Assembly (NCBI RefSeq): GCF_022682495.2
Contig: NC_071387.1
Location: forward strand, 147,070,024 to 147,134,023
Direction of reading: 5' to 3'
DNA: 64,000 bases
From: Desmodus rotundus
Lineage: Eukaryota; Chordata; Mammalia; Chiroptera; Phyllostomidae
In this document: positions 34,931-47,973 of the stretch, in pieces
How positions within the stretch are numbered: the first letter of the stretch is position 1
Layout of the letters: every line of letters begins with the position of its first letter
Notes under the pieces: model-generated
Database searches by the model: none
Seen by the model: the letters and a program-made list of their open reading frames with translations, nothing else
Told to the model about the DNA's origin: nothing
Made by a program: the position numbers and the translations under genes

Positions 34931-35615
34931 TCATAATAAAATCAAAATCAAGACTTGTACAATTGGTGAAGAAAATCGCATTCAAGTTATGTGATGACAG
35001 CCCACACCTCACAGAGTCCTTCCATAGGTGTTATTCCCCTCCCCCTTCCCTGTCACTGGCTATTGCTCAGAATCCAGACCTGGACTTTCAGATCTTGCTC
35101 ATCTCCTCCAGGTCGTATCACTGTAGCCTCAGGACAGTCCTTCTCCCCCTCTGGGTACTGCCAAGCCCTGCCTCTCCCCACAGACCTTCTCCTTTGACTC
35201 TCCCAGTTCTCCTGAAGGCTTGGGCCTCTATCACAAAATCCTGGAAGCCCTTGCAGGCTGCTTCCGTCTGGGACTCTGTGAGGACCTGCACCAGGAATGG
35301 GGAGAAGAGGATGTGTTCTGTGCTTGATGCGGATGGAAACGTGGAAATGGCAGAGAGGGAAGTTCCCCTTTGCATGCAGAACTGTACTTAGCCTTTCTGT
35401 TGGCCTAACTTGCACAGCTGCAGTAGAAGGTGGTGTAGAGGATCCAGGGCCCCACAGGTTTTGCTCTTCCTCATGGAGAAGTCCCTGGGACTCTGCCACA
35501 GAAACCCTAGGGATCCAACAGGCCAATTGAAAACCACAGATATAGAGAGAAAAGGGCTCAAAGAAACAGAACATTCATTTGAATCCTTAGAGGGTGGCCC
35601 AATATAATAGCAACT
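34931..35615. other. Unassigned; overlapping open frames on both strands
   Basis: Contains the longest frame of the window (minus, 35053-35574, 173 codons), overlapped by a 155-codon plus frame (34924-35391). Neither has a recognisable domain, so I do not call a gene. Confidence 0.35.
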
Positions 35616-35619
35616 GAAT

Positions 35620-35810
35620 TAAGCATAATTTCTGTACCGTATCCCATGTAATCCTTCTATGACCCTAATAAAGCAGGTTCTGCTCTTCCATTCTTTGGAT
35701 GAGAAACACACTCAGAGAGACCAAGTAACTAGCCCATGGTTACCCAGCAAGAAATAAGTAGAGGAGCAAAGATTTGAGCTTAGGTCTGTCTGACTCTGTG
35801 CTCTGGCAAT
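35620..35810 (-). repeat. MIR SINE
   Basis: catgtaatccttctatgacc, tctttggatgagaaacacac, gagaccaagtaactagccca and gaggagcaaagatttgagct match MIR in reverse. Confidence 0.75.
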
Positions 35811-36410
35811 ATTGTCTCTTTCTATTAAGAGATCCTGAATGTTTAAGTCTAAAGAGTAGATCTGGTTTAATGGTTAGACATGATAGAAGATTTTTTTTTT
35901 GGAAATAAACTTTTAAGAAAGTTTTTTTGCCTAGGTCACATTACGAATTAATTTTTGGTCCTAACTTAGGTGGTGGGATATGGCTACGGTGTGGAGGTAA
36001 TTCCCACAGAGTGCAGTCAATTTTAATCTGGATTACAGACTGTGTGACCTACAAATGAGTGCCAGCACTTAAAAGGAGAATGCAAAGCAGAACGTTGCCA
36101 TGTCTGTGCAAATCCATTAGCACTGCTGGGAACTGGCTGTGTCCTGTAGTTGGTGAGTCACAAGTGTCATTTCTGTGTGTGTTTCCCATTCATTCATGCA
36201 TCATAGATAAAGCACATAAGTTTCCCATCCATGTAAAGCATTGGGGTGGAAACTATTTGATTAGAATTTCTGTTCTGCCTTAAGCTCTGAATGTGGCCAC
36301 CAGCTCCAACCACATGCATCAAGGAGTCACTTTGTCAAGCGTCCTCCTTCCTGGTTCCTCCTCTCAAGTTTCTGCTCACTGGTTCCCAGTGTCCTAGGTT
36401 TCCTCTACCC
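35811..36410. other. Unassigned
   Basis: Nothing recognised. Confidence 0.4.
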
Positions 36411-36411
36411 T

Positions 36412-36865
36412 GTACTGGTTTCTTTTGATGCTGTAACAAATTACCATAAATGGAGTGGCTTAAAACAACACAACCTTATTATCTTGTAATTCTAGAATTC
36501 AGAAATCCAAAATGAGTTTTATGGGGATAAAATCAAGGTAATGGCAGAGGTGGTTCCTCCTGGGTGCTCTCGGGGAGACTGTGTCCTGGCCTTTCCCAGC
36601 TTCTGGAAGCTGCCTTTGTTCCTCGGTTCCTCACCCTTCCTTCCTCGGCTTCAATACTGGGCCCTCTCTGTCTGACCTTCCTGCCTCCTTTTTCTTTTTG
36701 TTTGAGGAGCCTCGTGATTACATTGGACCCACCTCGGTAAACTCCCCGTCTCAAGGTCTTTAACTGCAAAGCCCCTTTACCATGTAAGGTACCTTCACAG
36801 GTTCTAGGGATTAGGATGTATCTTCATAGCTTTGGAAGACACTGTTCAGTTTACTATTCCTTCCT
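36412..36865 (-). mobile_element. MaLR (MLT1-type) solo LTR
   Basis: In reverse: gctgtaacaaattaccataa, gtggcttaaaacaacacaac, gtgtcctggcctttcccagc, gcaaagcccctttaccatgt, aaggtaccttcacaggttct and gggattaggatgtatcttca. This is a near-complete MLT1-type LTR without flanking internal sequence. Confidence 0.85.
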
Positions 36866-37304
36866 CTTTGAAGAGCTTCTCAAAGAAAAGAAAGGTTCTG
36901 AGGTGACATGAACATAACATGAAACTTTGAGCAAAGAGATTTGATTCTAGTCTTGAATTTGACATTGTGTTAATTGTCAGACCACGAATTAAGTACTTCA
37001 CTTCTCAGACAGAATTGTATAATAGGGCTTTGAATTAATTCACTAATATTCCTCCAAGCTATAAAATTGCATAACTTGACAAATTATTTATATTTAAATA
37101 TAAATGACTTGAAGCAATTTTACGGTGGGTTAGTCTTTTCTCCAAAGGATTGACTTTATTCTGAAAATAATAGTTCATCAAATTTGATAAGCAATGAAAC
37201 ATATGTAGACCTACTGGAATTATACCACACAGGCAACCAAGTTCTTTCTTTAATGTTAAGGTCTGTTCAACTTGAGGCCAGTCACATACATGAACATACA
37301 GGAC
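36866..37304. other. Unassigned AT-rich DNA
   Basis: Nothing recognised. Confidence 0.4.
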
Positions 37305-37475
37305 ACAGTTTTTCAAACTATGGTCCATGAGTCTCTGAAGTTGAATCATCTGGGACACTAATTTATTAAAAATGGATATTTCTGGGCCCCAATTCAGTAT
37401 TTTATAAGGGTTGATGGTGTATAATAAGTGACTCAAAGTGAATCGTGTGAACAAAAAGTTTGAGAATCACTAAGA
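37305..37475 (+). mobile_element. MER5-type nonautonomous hAT element
   Basis: tttttcaaactatggtccat, gttgaatcatctgggacact, atttctgggccccaattcag and aaagtttgagaatcac are typical MER5 phrases. Confidence 0.7.
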
Positions 37476-37554
37476 AATAAATATATTTTTAGTTATAACT
37501 TATAGCATGATAAAAATAATAAATTATTAGACTAAAAAGCATTATTTCACTCTC

Positions 37555-37690
37555 TTTACCACCTTTATATTTATTTTGCAGTTAAGGAAACCAAGGCTTA
37601 GAAGGGTGAAATTTCTTGCCCAAGGCCAACAATAACTTAAGGCAGAGTTAAGACTACAAACTGAGTCTTCTGACTTCACATTTGGAGCTC
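37555..37690 (-). repeat. MIR SINE
   Basis: ttttgcagttaaggaaacca, aatttcttgcccaaggccaa and aactgagtcttctgacttca match MIR in reverse. Confidence 0.7.
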
Positions 37691-38322
37691 ACTGACAGTT
37701 GAGCTATTTAAGTTTTTCTTTGGGAAAAATAATTTTTTGACCAGATTACAGTATTTTTCTGTCAACATAGTAGCCCCTACTTTTCAAATGATACTTAGTC
37801 AAAAGGACTGTCCACAGAATGACTGACCACAGGCACCATCATTTCCCAATTCCATCATTGATGTTAGGTCCACAAGAGGAGTTTCTTTTGAATAGCATAC
37901 TTAAAGAAAATTTTACTTATAAAACATTAAAACCATATTCAAATAAGTCATTAAATATATGTATGCTTTAAAATGTAAAATGTTATTCTTGAAATATGCT
38001 CTGTTGTATTAACTGCATAGGAATATGAGATGCTCCATGTATTACTTCACAAATTGAAAACTATTATTTTATCTTTATTCCTAATTTAAACATCACTATT
38101 AATCACAATATTATGGACCATAAATAAATGATCTGCAAGCAGTGGATGAAAACAGGATAGAAAGAAATGAGACATCACAGAAGGTAATAATAATGTAAAT
38201 TTGACTTTTGAACCATGTGAATATTTTACATGTTCTAAAAGGAAAATTGAATTAAAGAGGATGGCAAAAACAACTAAAGTTAAATGATGTTTAGATGTTA
38301 GCAAACTGGATACAGCAATACA
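37691..38322. other. Unassigned AT-rich DNA
   Basis: Nothing recognised. Confidence 0.4.
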
Positions 38323-38324
38323 TT

Positions 38325-40775
38325 AAAAAATACTATACACTGTGATTAGGTGGGATTTGTTCTGGGAATGCAAGGATAGTACAGTATCCATAAATCAACA
38401 AATGTCATACACCAATAAACAAAACAATAAAAATAAAAGCCACATGATCCTCTCAATAGATGCAGAAAAAGCATTCGATAAAATTCATCACCCACTTATG
38501 ACAAAAACTCTCAGCAAAGTGGGAATAGAGGGAACATACCTCAACATGATAAAGACCATATATGACAAACTTATGGCCGACATCATACTTAATGGGTACA
38601 AACTGCAAATGTTTCCTTTAATATCAGGAGCAAGTATGTCCACTTTCACCTCTCTTATTCAACATAGTACTGGAAGTCCTAGCCACAGAAATCAGGCAAG
38701 AAAAAGAAATAAAAGGTATCCAAATTAGAAAGGAAGAAGTAAAACTCATTATTTATAGATGATTGATACTGTATATAGAAAGGCCTAAAGATTCTATTAA
38801 AAAACCTACTAGAACTGATACATGAATTCAGTAAAGTAACAGGATACAAAATAGATATCCAAAATCAGTTGGACTTTTACACAAATAATAAATGATCACA
38901 AAGGGAAACTACGAAAACAATCCCATTCATAATTGCTTCAAAAAGAATAAAATACTTAGGAATAAATTTAACCAAGAATGTAAAAGCCCTGTATTTGGAT
39001 AATTATAAGACATTAAAGAAATAAATTGAAGAAGATACAAATAAATAAAAGCATACACTGTGTTCATGGATAGGAGGAATTAACATTATTAAAATGTTCA
39101 TGCATGCAAAGCCATCTATAGAGTCAATGCAATTTCTATCCAAATATCAATGGTGCTTTTCACAGAACTAGAAGGAAATATTCCAAAAATGTATATGGAA
39201 CTGAAAAAAAACCCAGAATAGCCTCAGCAATCTTGGAATCACAGTACCTGGTATCAAACTGTATTACAAGGCCATAGTAATTAAAACAGCATGGTTCTGG
39301 TATAAAAACAGACACATAGATCAATGAAACACAATGGGTAGCCCAGAAATAAATTTATAGTCAGTAATTTTGATGAAGGAGACAAAAACATATGCTGGGG
39401 TAAAGACAGCCTATTCAATAAATGGTGTTGGGAATATTGGACAGATACATGCAAAAAAAAATTGAAACTAGACCACTTTCTTACACCATGCACAAGAATA
39501 AACTCAAACTGGATTAAATATTTAAATGTTAGACTTGAAATCATAAAAATTCCAGAAGAAAACATAGGCAGGAAAATCTCAGATATTTCTCATAGCAACA
39601 TTTTTTCTGATATATCTCCTCAGGTAAGGGAAACAAAAGAAAAAATAAACAAATGGGACTACATCAAACTAAAATTTTTTTGCACAGCAAAGGAAATCAT
39701 CAGCAAAATGAAAAGACAATAATCCACTGCATGGGAGAACATATTCACGGATTCACCTGATAATGGGTTAATACCCTAAATATATAAAAAACTTAAAAAC
39801 TCAATACCAAAAAACATATAATCCAATTTAAAAAATGGGCAAAGGACCTGAATAGACACTTCTCCAAAGAGGACATACAGATGGCCAATAGACATATGGA
39901 AGGATGCTTAATGTCACTAATCATCAGAGAAATGCAAATTACAAGCACAAGGAGATACCACCTCACACCTGTCAGAATGGCTATCAGCAATAAAGCAACA
40001 AACAAGTGCTGGTGAGGATGTGGAGAAAAGGGGATGGTTGTGCACCATTGATGGGAATGCAGATTGATGCAGCCACAGAGTTATCTCAAAAAATTAAAAA
40101 TGGATTTGCCTTATGATCCAGTGATCCACTTCTGGGAATTTATTTGAAGAAATCTGAAATACTAATTTGAAAGAATATAAGCACCCCTGTGTTCATTGCA
40201 GCATTATTTACAATAGCCAAGTCTTGGAAGCAGCCCAAGTGTCCATCAGTAGATGAATAGATAAAACAACTATGGGACATTTACACAATGGAATACTACT
40301 TGACCATAAAAAGAAAGGAAAATTTTACCCTTTGGTATAGCATGGATGGACCTGGAGAACATTATGCCAAGTGGAATAAGCCAGTCAGAGAGAAACAAAT
40401 ACCATATGATTTCACTCATATGTGGAATTTAATGAACAAAGTGAACTAATAGCAAAATATTGACAGACTCAGAGAGCTGGCTGACAGCTCTCAGTGAGGG
40501 AGGTGGAGGGATTGAGCAAAGAAAGGAAAAAAGAAAAAAACTCTTCAACAGGGACAACAGTGGAGCTTGCCAGCCCTGGGGTGGGCAGGGCAAGGGTGGT
40601 GGTGGAAGGAAGTGGAATAGGGTATAGGAGTGTAAATGGTGATGGATGGAGACTTGACTTGGGGTAGTACACATGATACAGTGTACAGATGGTATATTGT
40701 AGAATCGTGTGCCTGAAACCTGTATAATTTTGTTAATCAGTATCATGCCAATGAATTCAATAAAATGGAAAAATA
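38325..40775 (+). mobile_element. L1, 5'-truncated, 2.4 kb (ORF2 second half and 3' UTR)
   Basis: Runs from the ORF2 reverse transcriptase region (gtgattaggtgggatttgtt, ctctcagcaaagtgggaata) through ttaggaataaatttaaccaa, gttcattgcagcattattta and ttcactcatatgtggaattt to an A-rich end (attcaataaaatggaaaaat). The 5' half (5' UTR, ORF1, endonuclease) is missing. No clear target-site duplication was found. Confidence 0.93.
38342..40430 (+). pseudogene. L1 ORF2p remnant, reverse transcriptase to C-terminus
   Basis: Frame pieces include [40 protein letters not shown] and, from 39462, [23 protein letters not shown]2p is the L1 endonuclease/reverse transcriptase; this covers the fingers/palm of the transcriptase and the C-terminal part. 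Around 38750-38765 the catalytic FADD motif is destroyed: ttatttatagatgattgata replaces ttatttgcagatgacatgat, giving a substitution and a frameshift. Many further stops follow. It cannot make an enzyme. Confidence 0.88.
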
Positions 40776-43700
40776 AATAACTGCATATCAAGTTTAGAAC
40801 AACAAATAAAGGCAAACAGTCCAAGTAACTTTTATATGTGGTCTCTGACTTTATCCCTTTGTTGAGATATATTCTAAGAGCAAAATTATTTCCAATGACA
40901 TGTTAAGTTTGTTGGAAGTGGTATGGGTGTGGTATTGTTGAATTTTGTGTATTACAAGATTACTCAAAGAAATAAATACAATATTTTTGGAAACCAATAT
41001 TCCCACTGTGGAGGAGGAAAAACAAAATATGGAATGAGCAATGAGACAGGGAAGTCTGTCCTTGGATGTGTCAGTATGTTTGTATATTGCATGTGTGTGT
41101 ACGTACGTGTTCTGTGCTCCTAAAGGGCCTAGAAGCAATGAGCCGTGGTGGCATTGAGATACCTAGAGCCCACACTTTGGTTTCCAAATGGAACTCTTTG
41201 CAGAAATTATGAATTTGGGGTCTGAGGGAAGTGTAAAACTAAGCCTAGAATATGTTGTTATACCAGAGAGTAAGAAGTGCCCCAAACTCATATGAAAATG
41301 TCAAAAGACTCATAAATATGGCATTCTCACTGGCCATATTTGGAAAATTTAAATATTGAAAATATAGTTTCAATAATAAATATTAAAAACAATATATATA
41401 CATAAGTATAAATATCTTAAACTTGTAGATATTTTTCAATTTATGTTTATTGTATATACAGGCACATGTATCTTATATTAAGTGCTTCAATAATTATCTT
41501 TCACTATTAATATTGCTATAACTTGTATTTTACATGATTGTTTATTAAAACTGAGTATACCTACAAGTTCTAAACTGAACATTATTTTATGTGTAAGATT
41601 GTGCTTGTAATTTGGCAGATTGTGTAATTTATACTGGAATGTGTTTTGTAAACGTTGTGAATAGCCATAGAATTTTAGAATTAGGGACGGTTTTAGGGAA
41701 TATTTGGTTTAACACTCACTCATTCCACAAAAAGTGTTACAAGACTTGTAGGACAAAATTGCAGTAGTAGACCTGGTACAGCCTGGATACTGCACGTCTC
41801 TAGGGGGCGCCATTCACATAGTGGTTTGGGCAACGGCACCACCTGTGGTTCACACAGTGCAGAGTGGGACGTTATGGTTTGCAGCACCCTAGTTCCTGGA
41901 GGTAAAACTGGAAAAGACAGAACAGTCTCAGACCTCTGAAACTTCTCCGATTAGAGAAGAAAATACATACAAATAGGCAAATATATACATAATAAAAGTG
42001 ACATGACTGCTTTTTAGGCAGGGCACCTCCCACAGAGGTGGGGTTTAGGGGACATTTCCCCAGAAAATGTTATATCTATGCTGCCATCTGAATCAAAAAG
42101 ACAGGCTGGGAAAGCAAAGGAAGGGGAGAGAGATGGAGGAAGAATGTTCAGGCTCCCAAAGATGAAGAGAGAAGACGGAGCTCAGGGAGTGGAAATAGTC
42201 CTGCTGCAGGAACGAAGACATGCTCTGAAAAGCCACCAGCTGCCGAGTGTCACTTGCTCTGTCTTCTCCTCGATTCACTTCTCTGATTTAATGAGCATAT
42301 TAAGTCACAACAGATTTTACTCATCATACATAGAATTCTATGCCCTTGGCAATGTTCTGTCAGCGATTATACTACGGTGTAATCTCAGATAAATCCCCAC
42401 CCTGGACTAGAGCTGGTCTGTTCCAGAGAGCAGCAGCTGTGTCCCGCTCCTCTCTGCACGCCACGAACTCCATCTATTGTTTTCTGGTGGTTCTTCTCTA
42501 GGAATGTGCAGGTGGTTGAGTAGTTGAGGTCGCCATCAATAAAAATAACTGAAATATGAAGAATTATTACAGAAAGATGTTTGATCTGGATATGAGGTAT
42601 CTGCATACTCCACAGCTAAAAGCCAAAACAAGCCAAAAGCATACAAACTTCTCTGACAGCCTTCTATTTGCTAGTCCAATTTGCTTTTGTTATGCTTCCT
42701 GTTAGCAGTCACTGTAAATCAAGTCACCTGTTTGTCAAACAAAATTGAATTGATAAAATGATATGAGTCAATCTTAAGACAGCCTTAAAAAATTAAGATA
42801 TATTATGTTTCCATTTTTAACAAAGTTTATGTAGTACTCCTGTCCTCTGATCAGATTATCTTATAATTTTATTTTAAGTAATCAAATATATTTCACATTA
42901 TTTTTGCTGTCAAAATACCAGGGTAATTTGTTGCTAATGGTTTACCATATTTACTCTCTCTTTCTTTTTATTTGGTTCAGAAAATTTATAGGAATTGAAG
43001 TTAGTCCTGAAGGAAGTTCACAAGTGTCTTAGTCCTCAATCCCTCAGCTGAGTTAGTTAAAATTACAGAACTTGTAATTTTCATTTGTTATCATGTTTTC
43101 TTATGTTTTTTCCTAAGGCATTTTATATTATTTTTATCATTCAGATGTGATCATTCATCTATTGTTTTTCAAAAGCTCTTATGGTTATAGTATTGTTATT
43201 CAAACTGATCATTATGTTGAAATATATTATTAGTTCTAATATTTTCCCCCAAAATTCACTGCAAAAAATTTCAAAACATACTGAAAAGTTGAAAGCACTT
43301 TTAGTGACCATCCGTGTACCAACATCCAATTTCTCCTGCCAATAGTTTACCCTATCTGCTGATCCTCTGTAGTTGGTTTTTGGGTGGAGGTGGAAGAGGA
43401 TATACAGGGGATCAATGGTAAGGGGAAAATATAATAAAAAATAAACTATTAAAATAAAAAATCTTAATTCTCTTAAATTTTCTAGATAAACAATTATTGT
43501 AAAATATATATTTTTACTAGATATCAACATTATACCGCTTGTTTCTTGACTTAATTCAAGAAATGATTTTTAAATACTGGCTCTTGTATTCCCATGAATA
43601 AGAAAAATATGTCCAATAGTTTGTTGTTCAGCATAATACTGGTGATGATTTGCTTAGATGTTCATTTTCATGTTAAGAAAGTGTTATTCATATTATAACA

Positions 43701-44180
43701 AGATTTCATTATTAGAGGTAGATGTTGAATTTCTTCAAATAACTTTGGGTATTTATTAAAAATCATAGCTTTTCTCTTTTGATTTTTATGATTGACTTCT
43801 TAATTTATTGGTTGGCTTATTAATTTATGATATATTTATTGAAATTCAATTTTGTTCCAGACCTTGGTACCAAATTTATAGTGATAAAAACTCCAAAGGT
43901 CCTGGTTCCCACCTTCTCAGGGAACATCCTCTAGTGGAGTTTGTATGATAAATTGTGGTAATAGGTGTCCTACTACTAAAGCATCCTGTCATTAATTGAA
44001 TAAAAACTACACAGTCTTAGTATTTTATTATTTTAATATATGGATGAATTAGAAATGTTTAATATTTTATTGAGAATCTTTGCATTTTTAATTCAAAAAT
44101 AAGATTCATCAGTAACTTTTGTTTTGATTTGTTTTTGTTAGGCTGAATTTGCCAAATTCTCACACACTGGTTATGCTTGC
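40776..44180. other. Unassigned, AT-rich, about 3.4 kb
   Basis: No exon or repeat family recognised. Very AT-rich tracts lie near 41340-41540 and 43040-43560. A CTCF-like motif is at 41793-41813 (separate entry). Confidence 0.4.
41793..41813 (+). promoter_or_regulatory. CTCF-like motif
   Basis: ctctagggggcgccat matches the 3' half of the CTCF consensus (AGRKGGCRSYV) fully; the 5' half (CCASY) is only partly matched. It lies in a small GC-richer patch with gcaacggcaccacctgtggt. Binding is inference. Confidence 0.25.
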
Positions 44181-44184
44181 TTTA

Positions 44185-44744
44185 CACTGGGTTGGCCAAA
44201 AAGTTTGTGTGCTTTTTTTCTGTAAAATAAAAGACACATTTTTCATTTTCACCAATAACTTTATTTATTTGGATATTTGAGTATGTAGGCTATCTCCCAT
44301 GTGGTATAAGGCTGATTGTTTTCAATTAATGTCTCGATTTGATTGCTATCAACTTCAACTGATCTACCCAACCATGCATGGAGCATTGTCCAGGGAGAAA
44401 GGTCCAGCATGAAACTTCACAAACCACTTTTGACACGTTCAATCAGTCTCAGCACTTTCTCTATACACTGCACAAATCTTTTTTATTTTTTGCATTTTAG
44501 TGACATTACCTTCCTTGAAAGAATAAAGCATAATGTGCCAAAAATGTTGTCTATTTTCTTCCATCTTCAATATTAAAATGACTACACAAAAATTCACCAA
44601 TTTTGATATTTTTTTAATGCACGCTGATATGACAGCTGTCACAATACGATCTAACAAAATTGTTTGAATGAAGTTAAAGATAGCTAACCTCTAACTAGAG
44701 CCATCTTACGGAATAAAACGAAATGAACTCTTTTGTCAACCCAA
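44185..44744 (-). mobile_element. Hsmar2-like mariner element, internally deleted
   Basis: Imperfect terminal inverted repeats: tgggttggccaaaaagtttg at the left and, at the right, the complement of gaactcttttgtcaaccca. Candidate TA target duplications lie at 44183-44184 and 44745-44746. Length is about 560 bases, against about 1.3 kb for a full mariner. Confidence 0.88.
44261..44564 (-). pseudogene. Mariner transposase N-terminal remnant
   Basis: Starts at an ATG at 44562-44564 with MEENRQHFWHIMLYSFKEGN, the paired-type DNA-binding start of Hsmar2-like transposases, then KKICAVYRESAETD. A frameshift near 44450 leads to WFVKFHAGPFSLDNAPWLGR, VEVDSNQIETLIENNQPYTT and WEIAYILKYPNK with a stop at 44261-44263. 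The whole DDD catalytic domain is missing, so it is dead but retains both ends. Family role: binding the inverted repeats and TA-site cut-and-paste. Confidence 0.85.
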
Positions 44745-44749
44745 TAATT

Positions 44750-46105
44750 TGCTATCTTTTTCTCTGGCCTGGAAACTTGCATGGTCATAGCATTAGCCTT
44801 TCCCTGAATTAGCTTTTCCTTGAAGATTGGGAAGAATATGTGAGACAAACTTCTAGGTCAATTCTTTTTAATTCAAAATTACTTGTTTTGCAACAAATTC
44901 ATCAATTTCACTTTAATTTTTCTGTTTCTTCTCATTGAATGGTACAGAAAAAAATATTTTTTAAGTCTCCATTAGTGGTTCTGCCTCCTTTTTCATTTTA
45001 ATTTGTTATGTTTGTAAAATTGAGTCCCCTTTTCCTTCTATACTAGAGAAATGCTATATCCTTACAGGACTGGTGATGTTTTAAATAATTTGCTAGATGT
45101 ATATATAATATGATTCTTTTGTCACAATCAAAAGGATATAAATGATATCTTTCTGAAATTATGTATATGAATCTGGGAACAGTGGCTAATTTTGTAGAGG
45201 GAGTCAGACTAAGAGGAGTCCTTTTAACTTTATACATTTCTCTCCTGCTTTAGCGTGTGCGTTCACTTCTAATCTGTAAAAAGAAAGCAGGAGTTCTCTG
45301 AAGAGCAGATGATTGTTAACGGTCATGGCCAGCGGTGCTCTCTTTATAGGGCTTTTCTGTGTTTTCCTATAATTTGATTTGCAATTTTAGCTATGTTATT
45401 TTCAAAGAATTATTCTGTTAATTTCTCTTTAAATCCAAAAGGGTAAAAAATAATCAGAGTAGTGTCTAGAAGTAGCACCTAGATTCAGGAGTGTATACTT
45501 TCTGTATCCATTTTGTGATAATATCAATCCTTCTGGGTCAAAGCAAAGGGTGAATTAGAATTACAGTTGCCGAAAGAGTCTTCTCCCATGTGAACGTGCC
45601 ATTTGCAGTCTTAAGGAATCATTCCATCCCCTCTGTTTCTCTTTCTCCTAGCAATGTAGAAATGAAAACTAAGGGGCTGGTAGTTCAGAACTCAAGGTCA
45701 AGTATAGACTTTATTTTTGGAATGAGCAAAGTAACTTTTTCTTGAACTAAATGAAGATTTCTTTTAGAACAGAGAAAAAATGGAGTCTGAGGAAAGCAAC
45801 TATATTTACTTTGTAATGAATTATAAGCAAGTAGTGAAAGGTCAAGTCACTGCTTCCTTCTCAGTTCCCACAGTGTTAGGGCGAGGGTCCAAATGTCCAG
45901 GAGCAATGTGATGCAACTTTTCATCTTAAGAATTACTTCTGGGTTAGTTTGCTCTATATGCCTCTGCTCTTCCTTTTAAAATTCAATTACATATTTGACA
46001 AGAGCAACATATGAAGGTAGCAGCAATATAGCTCATTAGTAAGTAGAGGATGACAGAGTGGTAGCATTTTTTTAAGGGTTGTTTATATGCCTTAGTGTGT
46101 ATAAA
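44750..46105. other. Unassigned
   Basis: Nothing recognised. Confidence 0.4.
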
Positions 46106-46109
46106 AATA

Positions 46110-46255
46110 ACCTAGGTTGTTATTAAAACACAGATTTCTGGGCCTTGTTCCCCCTGAATTTCTGATTCAGCAGGTCTGGCTGGGGCCTTACAGGTTCTTC
46201 AGTGATGCTGATGCTGGTGGTGTGGGCACCGCACCTGGAACATTAGAGATTGAGG
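46110..46255 (+). mobile_element. MER5-type nonautonomous hAT element, part
   Basis: gttattaaaacacagatttc, tgggccttgttccccctgaa, tttctgattcagcaggtctg and gatgctgatgctggtggt are near-consensus MER5. Confidence 0.85.
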
Positions 46256-46384
46256 GCTTTTATGTGACCAGCTGGTGGGTCAGTTGGACCTTGATTAATG
46301 GATTATGGTTTGGCCTGCATTTCTCTGGTATGTGATCATAAGCCATTAATGAAACCCAAACCGCTGACTCTCAAATGTTAGTGA

Positions 46385-46535
46385 CAATAATAATAAGAAT
46401 CACCTGGGGAATTGTTGACCTATAGGCTCCCAGGGCTTTGCTCCATGGGACTGGGAGGAGCCCAAGCACTTGAACTTTTTAATAAGCATCGTCAATGGTT
46501 TTGATGCAATGGTCCAAACACCATGGTATGATTAA
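46385..46535 (+). mobile_element. MER5-type fragment, second copy
   Basis: aagaatcacctggggaattg, ttgacctataggctcccagg and ggtccaaacaccatgg fit MER5. It has the same orientation as the copy at 46110. Confidence 0.6.
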
Positions 46536-46539
46536 AACC

Positions 46540-47345
46540 ACATTTGTTGTCATTTGTAGGGCTTGCTATATCTTAACATCTTACTCCAAACATTATTAAC
46601 TCCTAATGTCAGAAGCATATAGTCAGAGATTGATGCTGATCTATAAAGAATATCAATTTTATTAAGAAAAAGCAGAGCTGAAGAGAATGAAACTCTCTGC
46701 CATCCTCAGTTGGTAAAGCTGAGCTTATTTCCTACATCCCTGTTCTGAAACATCACTGTAACATCGTAGCCTTGCCAGAATTAAAACCACGGTGCCTTAG
46801 AAGGCATCAAAGTTATATGACTAGCCTTGCAAGCCTAATTGGTATAGAGAAACTACAAGCTGGAAGGTGTGGGCGGATAGTGGAAACAAGAGTAAAAGAA
46901 AAATAAATGACCATTTATGTAAATATGTACACATAGATGGAGTGAATCACTATAAAAATCAAAAATAGAATTCAATTCCTAGGACCACAAGTCCAAGGTT
47001 GAGACATTCTTTTATTTCATTAAGTAAATGTTTCAAAAGTTTGAATTGAAAATAAATAATTATTTAACTTCTTTCAATTCAATGATACTTTAAAACCTTG
47101 GTATCTTAGGCCCTTACTTTAGAATATCAGTGATATGGCCATTGAGATTCAACTTAGAGCTCTGTAGGTCTACACAAAATAACCAGTAGTAAAACAACAA
47201 TAATAAAGTGAATCCGTCACATTTTTGTGAAAAATCAATCATTTTTAAGCTTACTAGTGCAATTGCAGGAGTAACCTGTTTTCTCTTTCATTTAGTATTC
47301 AGCTGTGTGGTGTGTGCAGTAACTTGCTGTACACTCGGGGGCAAG
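46540..47345. other. Unassigned
   Basis: Nothing recognised. Confidence 0.4.
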
Positions 47346-47349
47346 GTGG

Positions 47350-47625
47350 TGACGACGGAAAGGTTGGATGTTCCAGGTCTTTTGCCTTTCCACAGAAATT
47401 CTAGAATCAGTTCGTTGATCTACAAAATAGCTTGCTGTGGTATTGATCGCTTTCTCTTGAATCTATTGATCTGTTTTGGAGAAATTAGCATCTTAATAGT
47501 ATTAAGTCTTCCAACATGAACATGGACTAGTTCTCCATTTATTTAGATACTTTTTGATTTCTTTTATCAATGTTTTATGTTTTCTACATACAGATCTTGT
47601 ACATATTTTGTTAACCCCAAAATGT
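47350..47625 (-). mobile_element. Old L1, internal ORF2 fragment
   Basis: In reverse: tctagaatcagttcgttgat, gaaattagcatcttaatagt, attaagtcttccaacatgaa and acagatcttgtacatatttt match L1 ORF2 downstream of the reverse transcriptase. Confidence 0.75.
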
Positions 47626-47973
47626 CTCAGGAGTTAAATGGAAATGGACTAGGAATCAATCTTATCTATATTTCTTTTACCTACTTTCGAAAGACACATT
47701 TGTACTAACAATATTTATGTTTTACTTCTATTATTTAAAAAATGCTATGTGTATGTACACACTGAATAATGGGAAGCAGTGCTGAGTCTCAGGGGTTTAA
47801 CTGAGACTGGGAGCACTGCTGGCTGGACAGGAACGCCCGCAGTGGTTGACAGTGGCCCTTCATCTCAAGATAAGGGAGGCCCAAGGAGGTGAGATTTGAT
47901 CTTTTTTATTCCATGAAGAATTAAAAATCTCTATTTTTTATGTGAGATATTCATGTTTTTAAATATTGATAAT

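Noticed and set aside
35053..35574. 173-codon minus-strand open frame, longest in the window
   Set aside because: No domain, signal or recognisable similarity, overlapped by a long open frame on the other strand. This is expected of GC-richer stretches.
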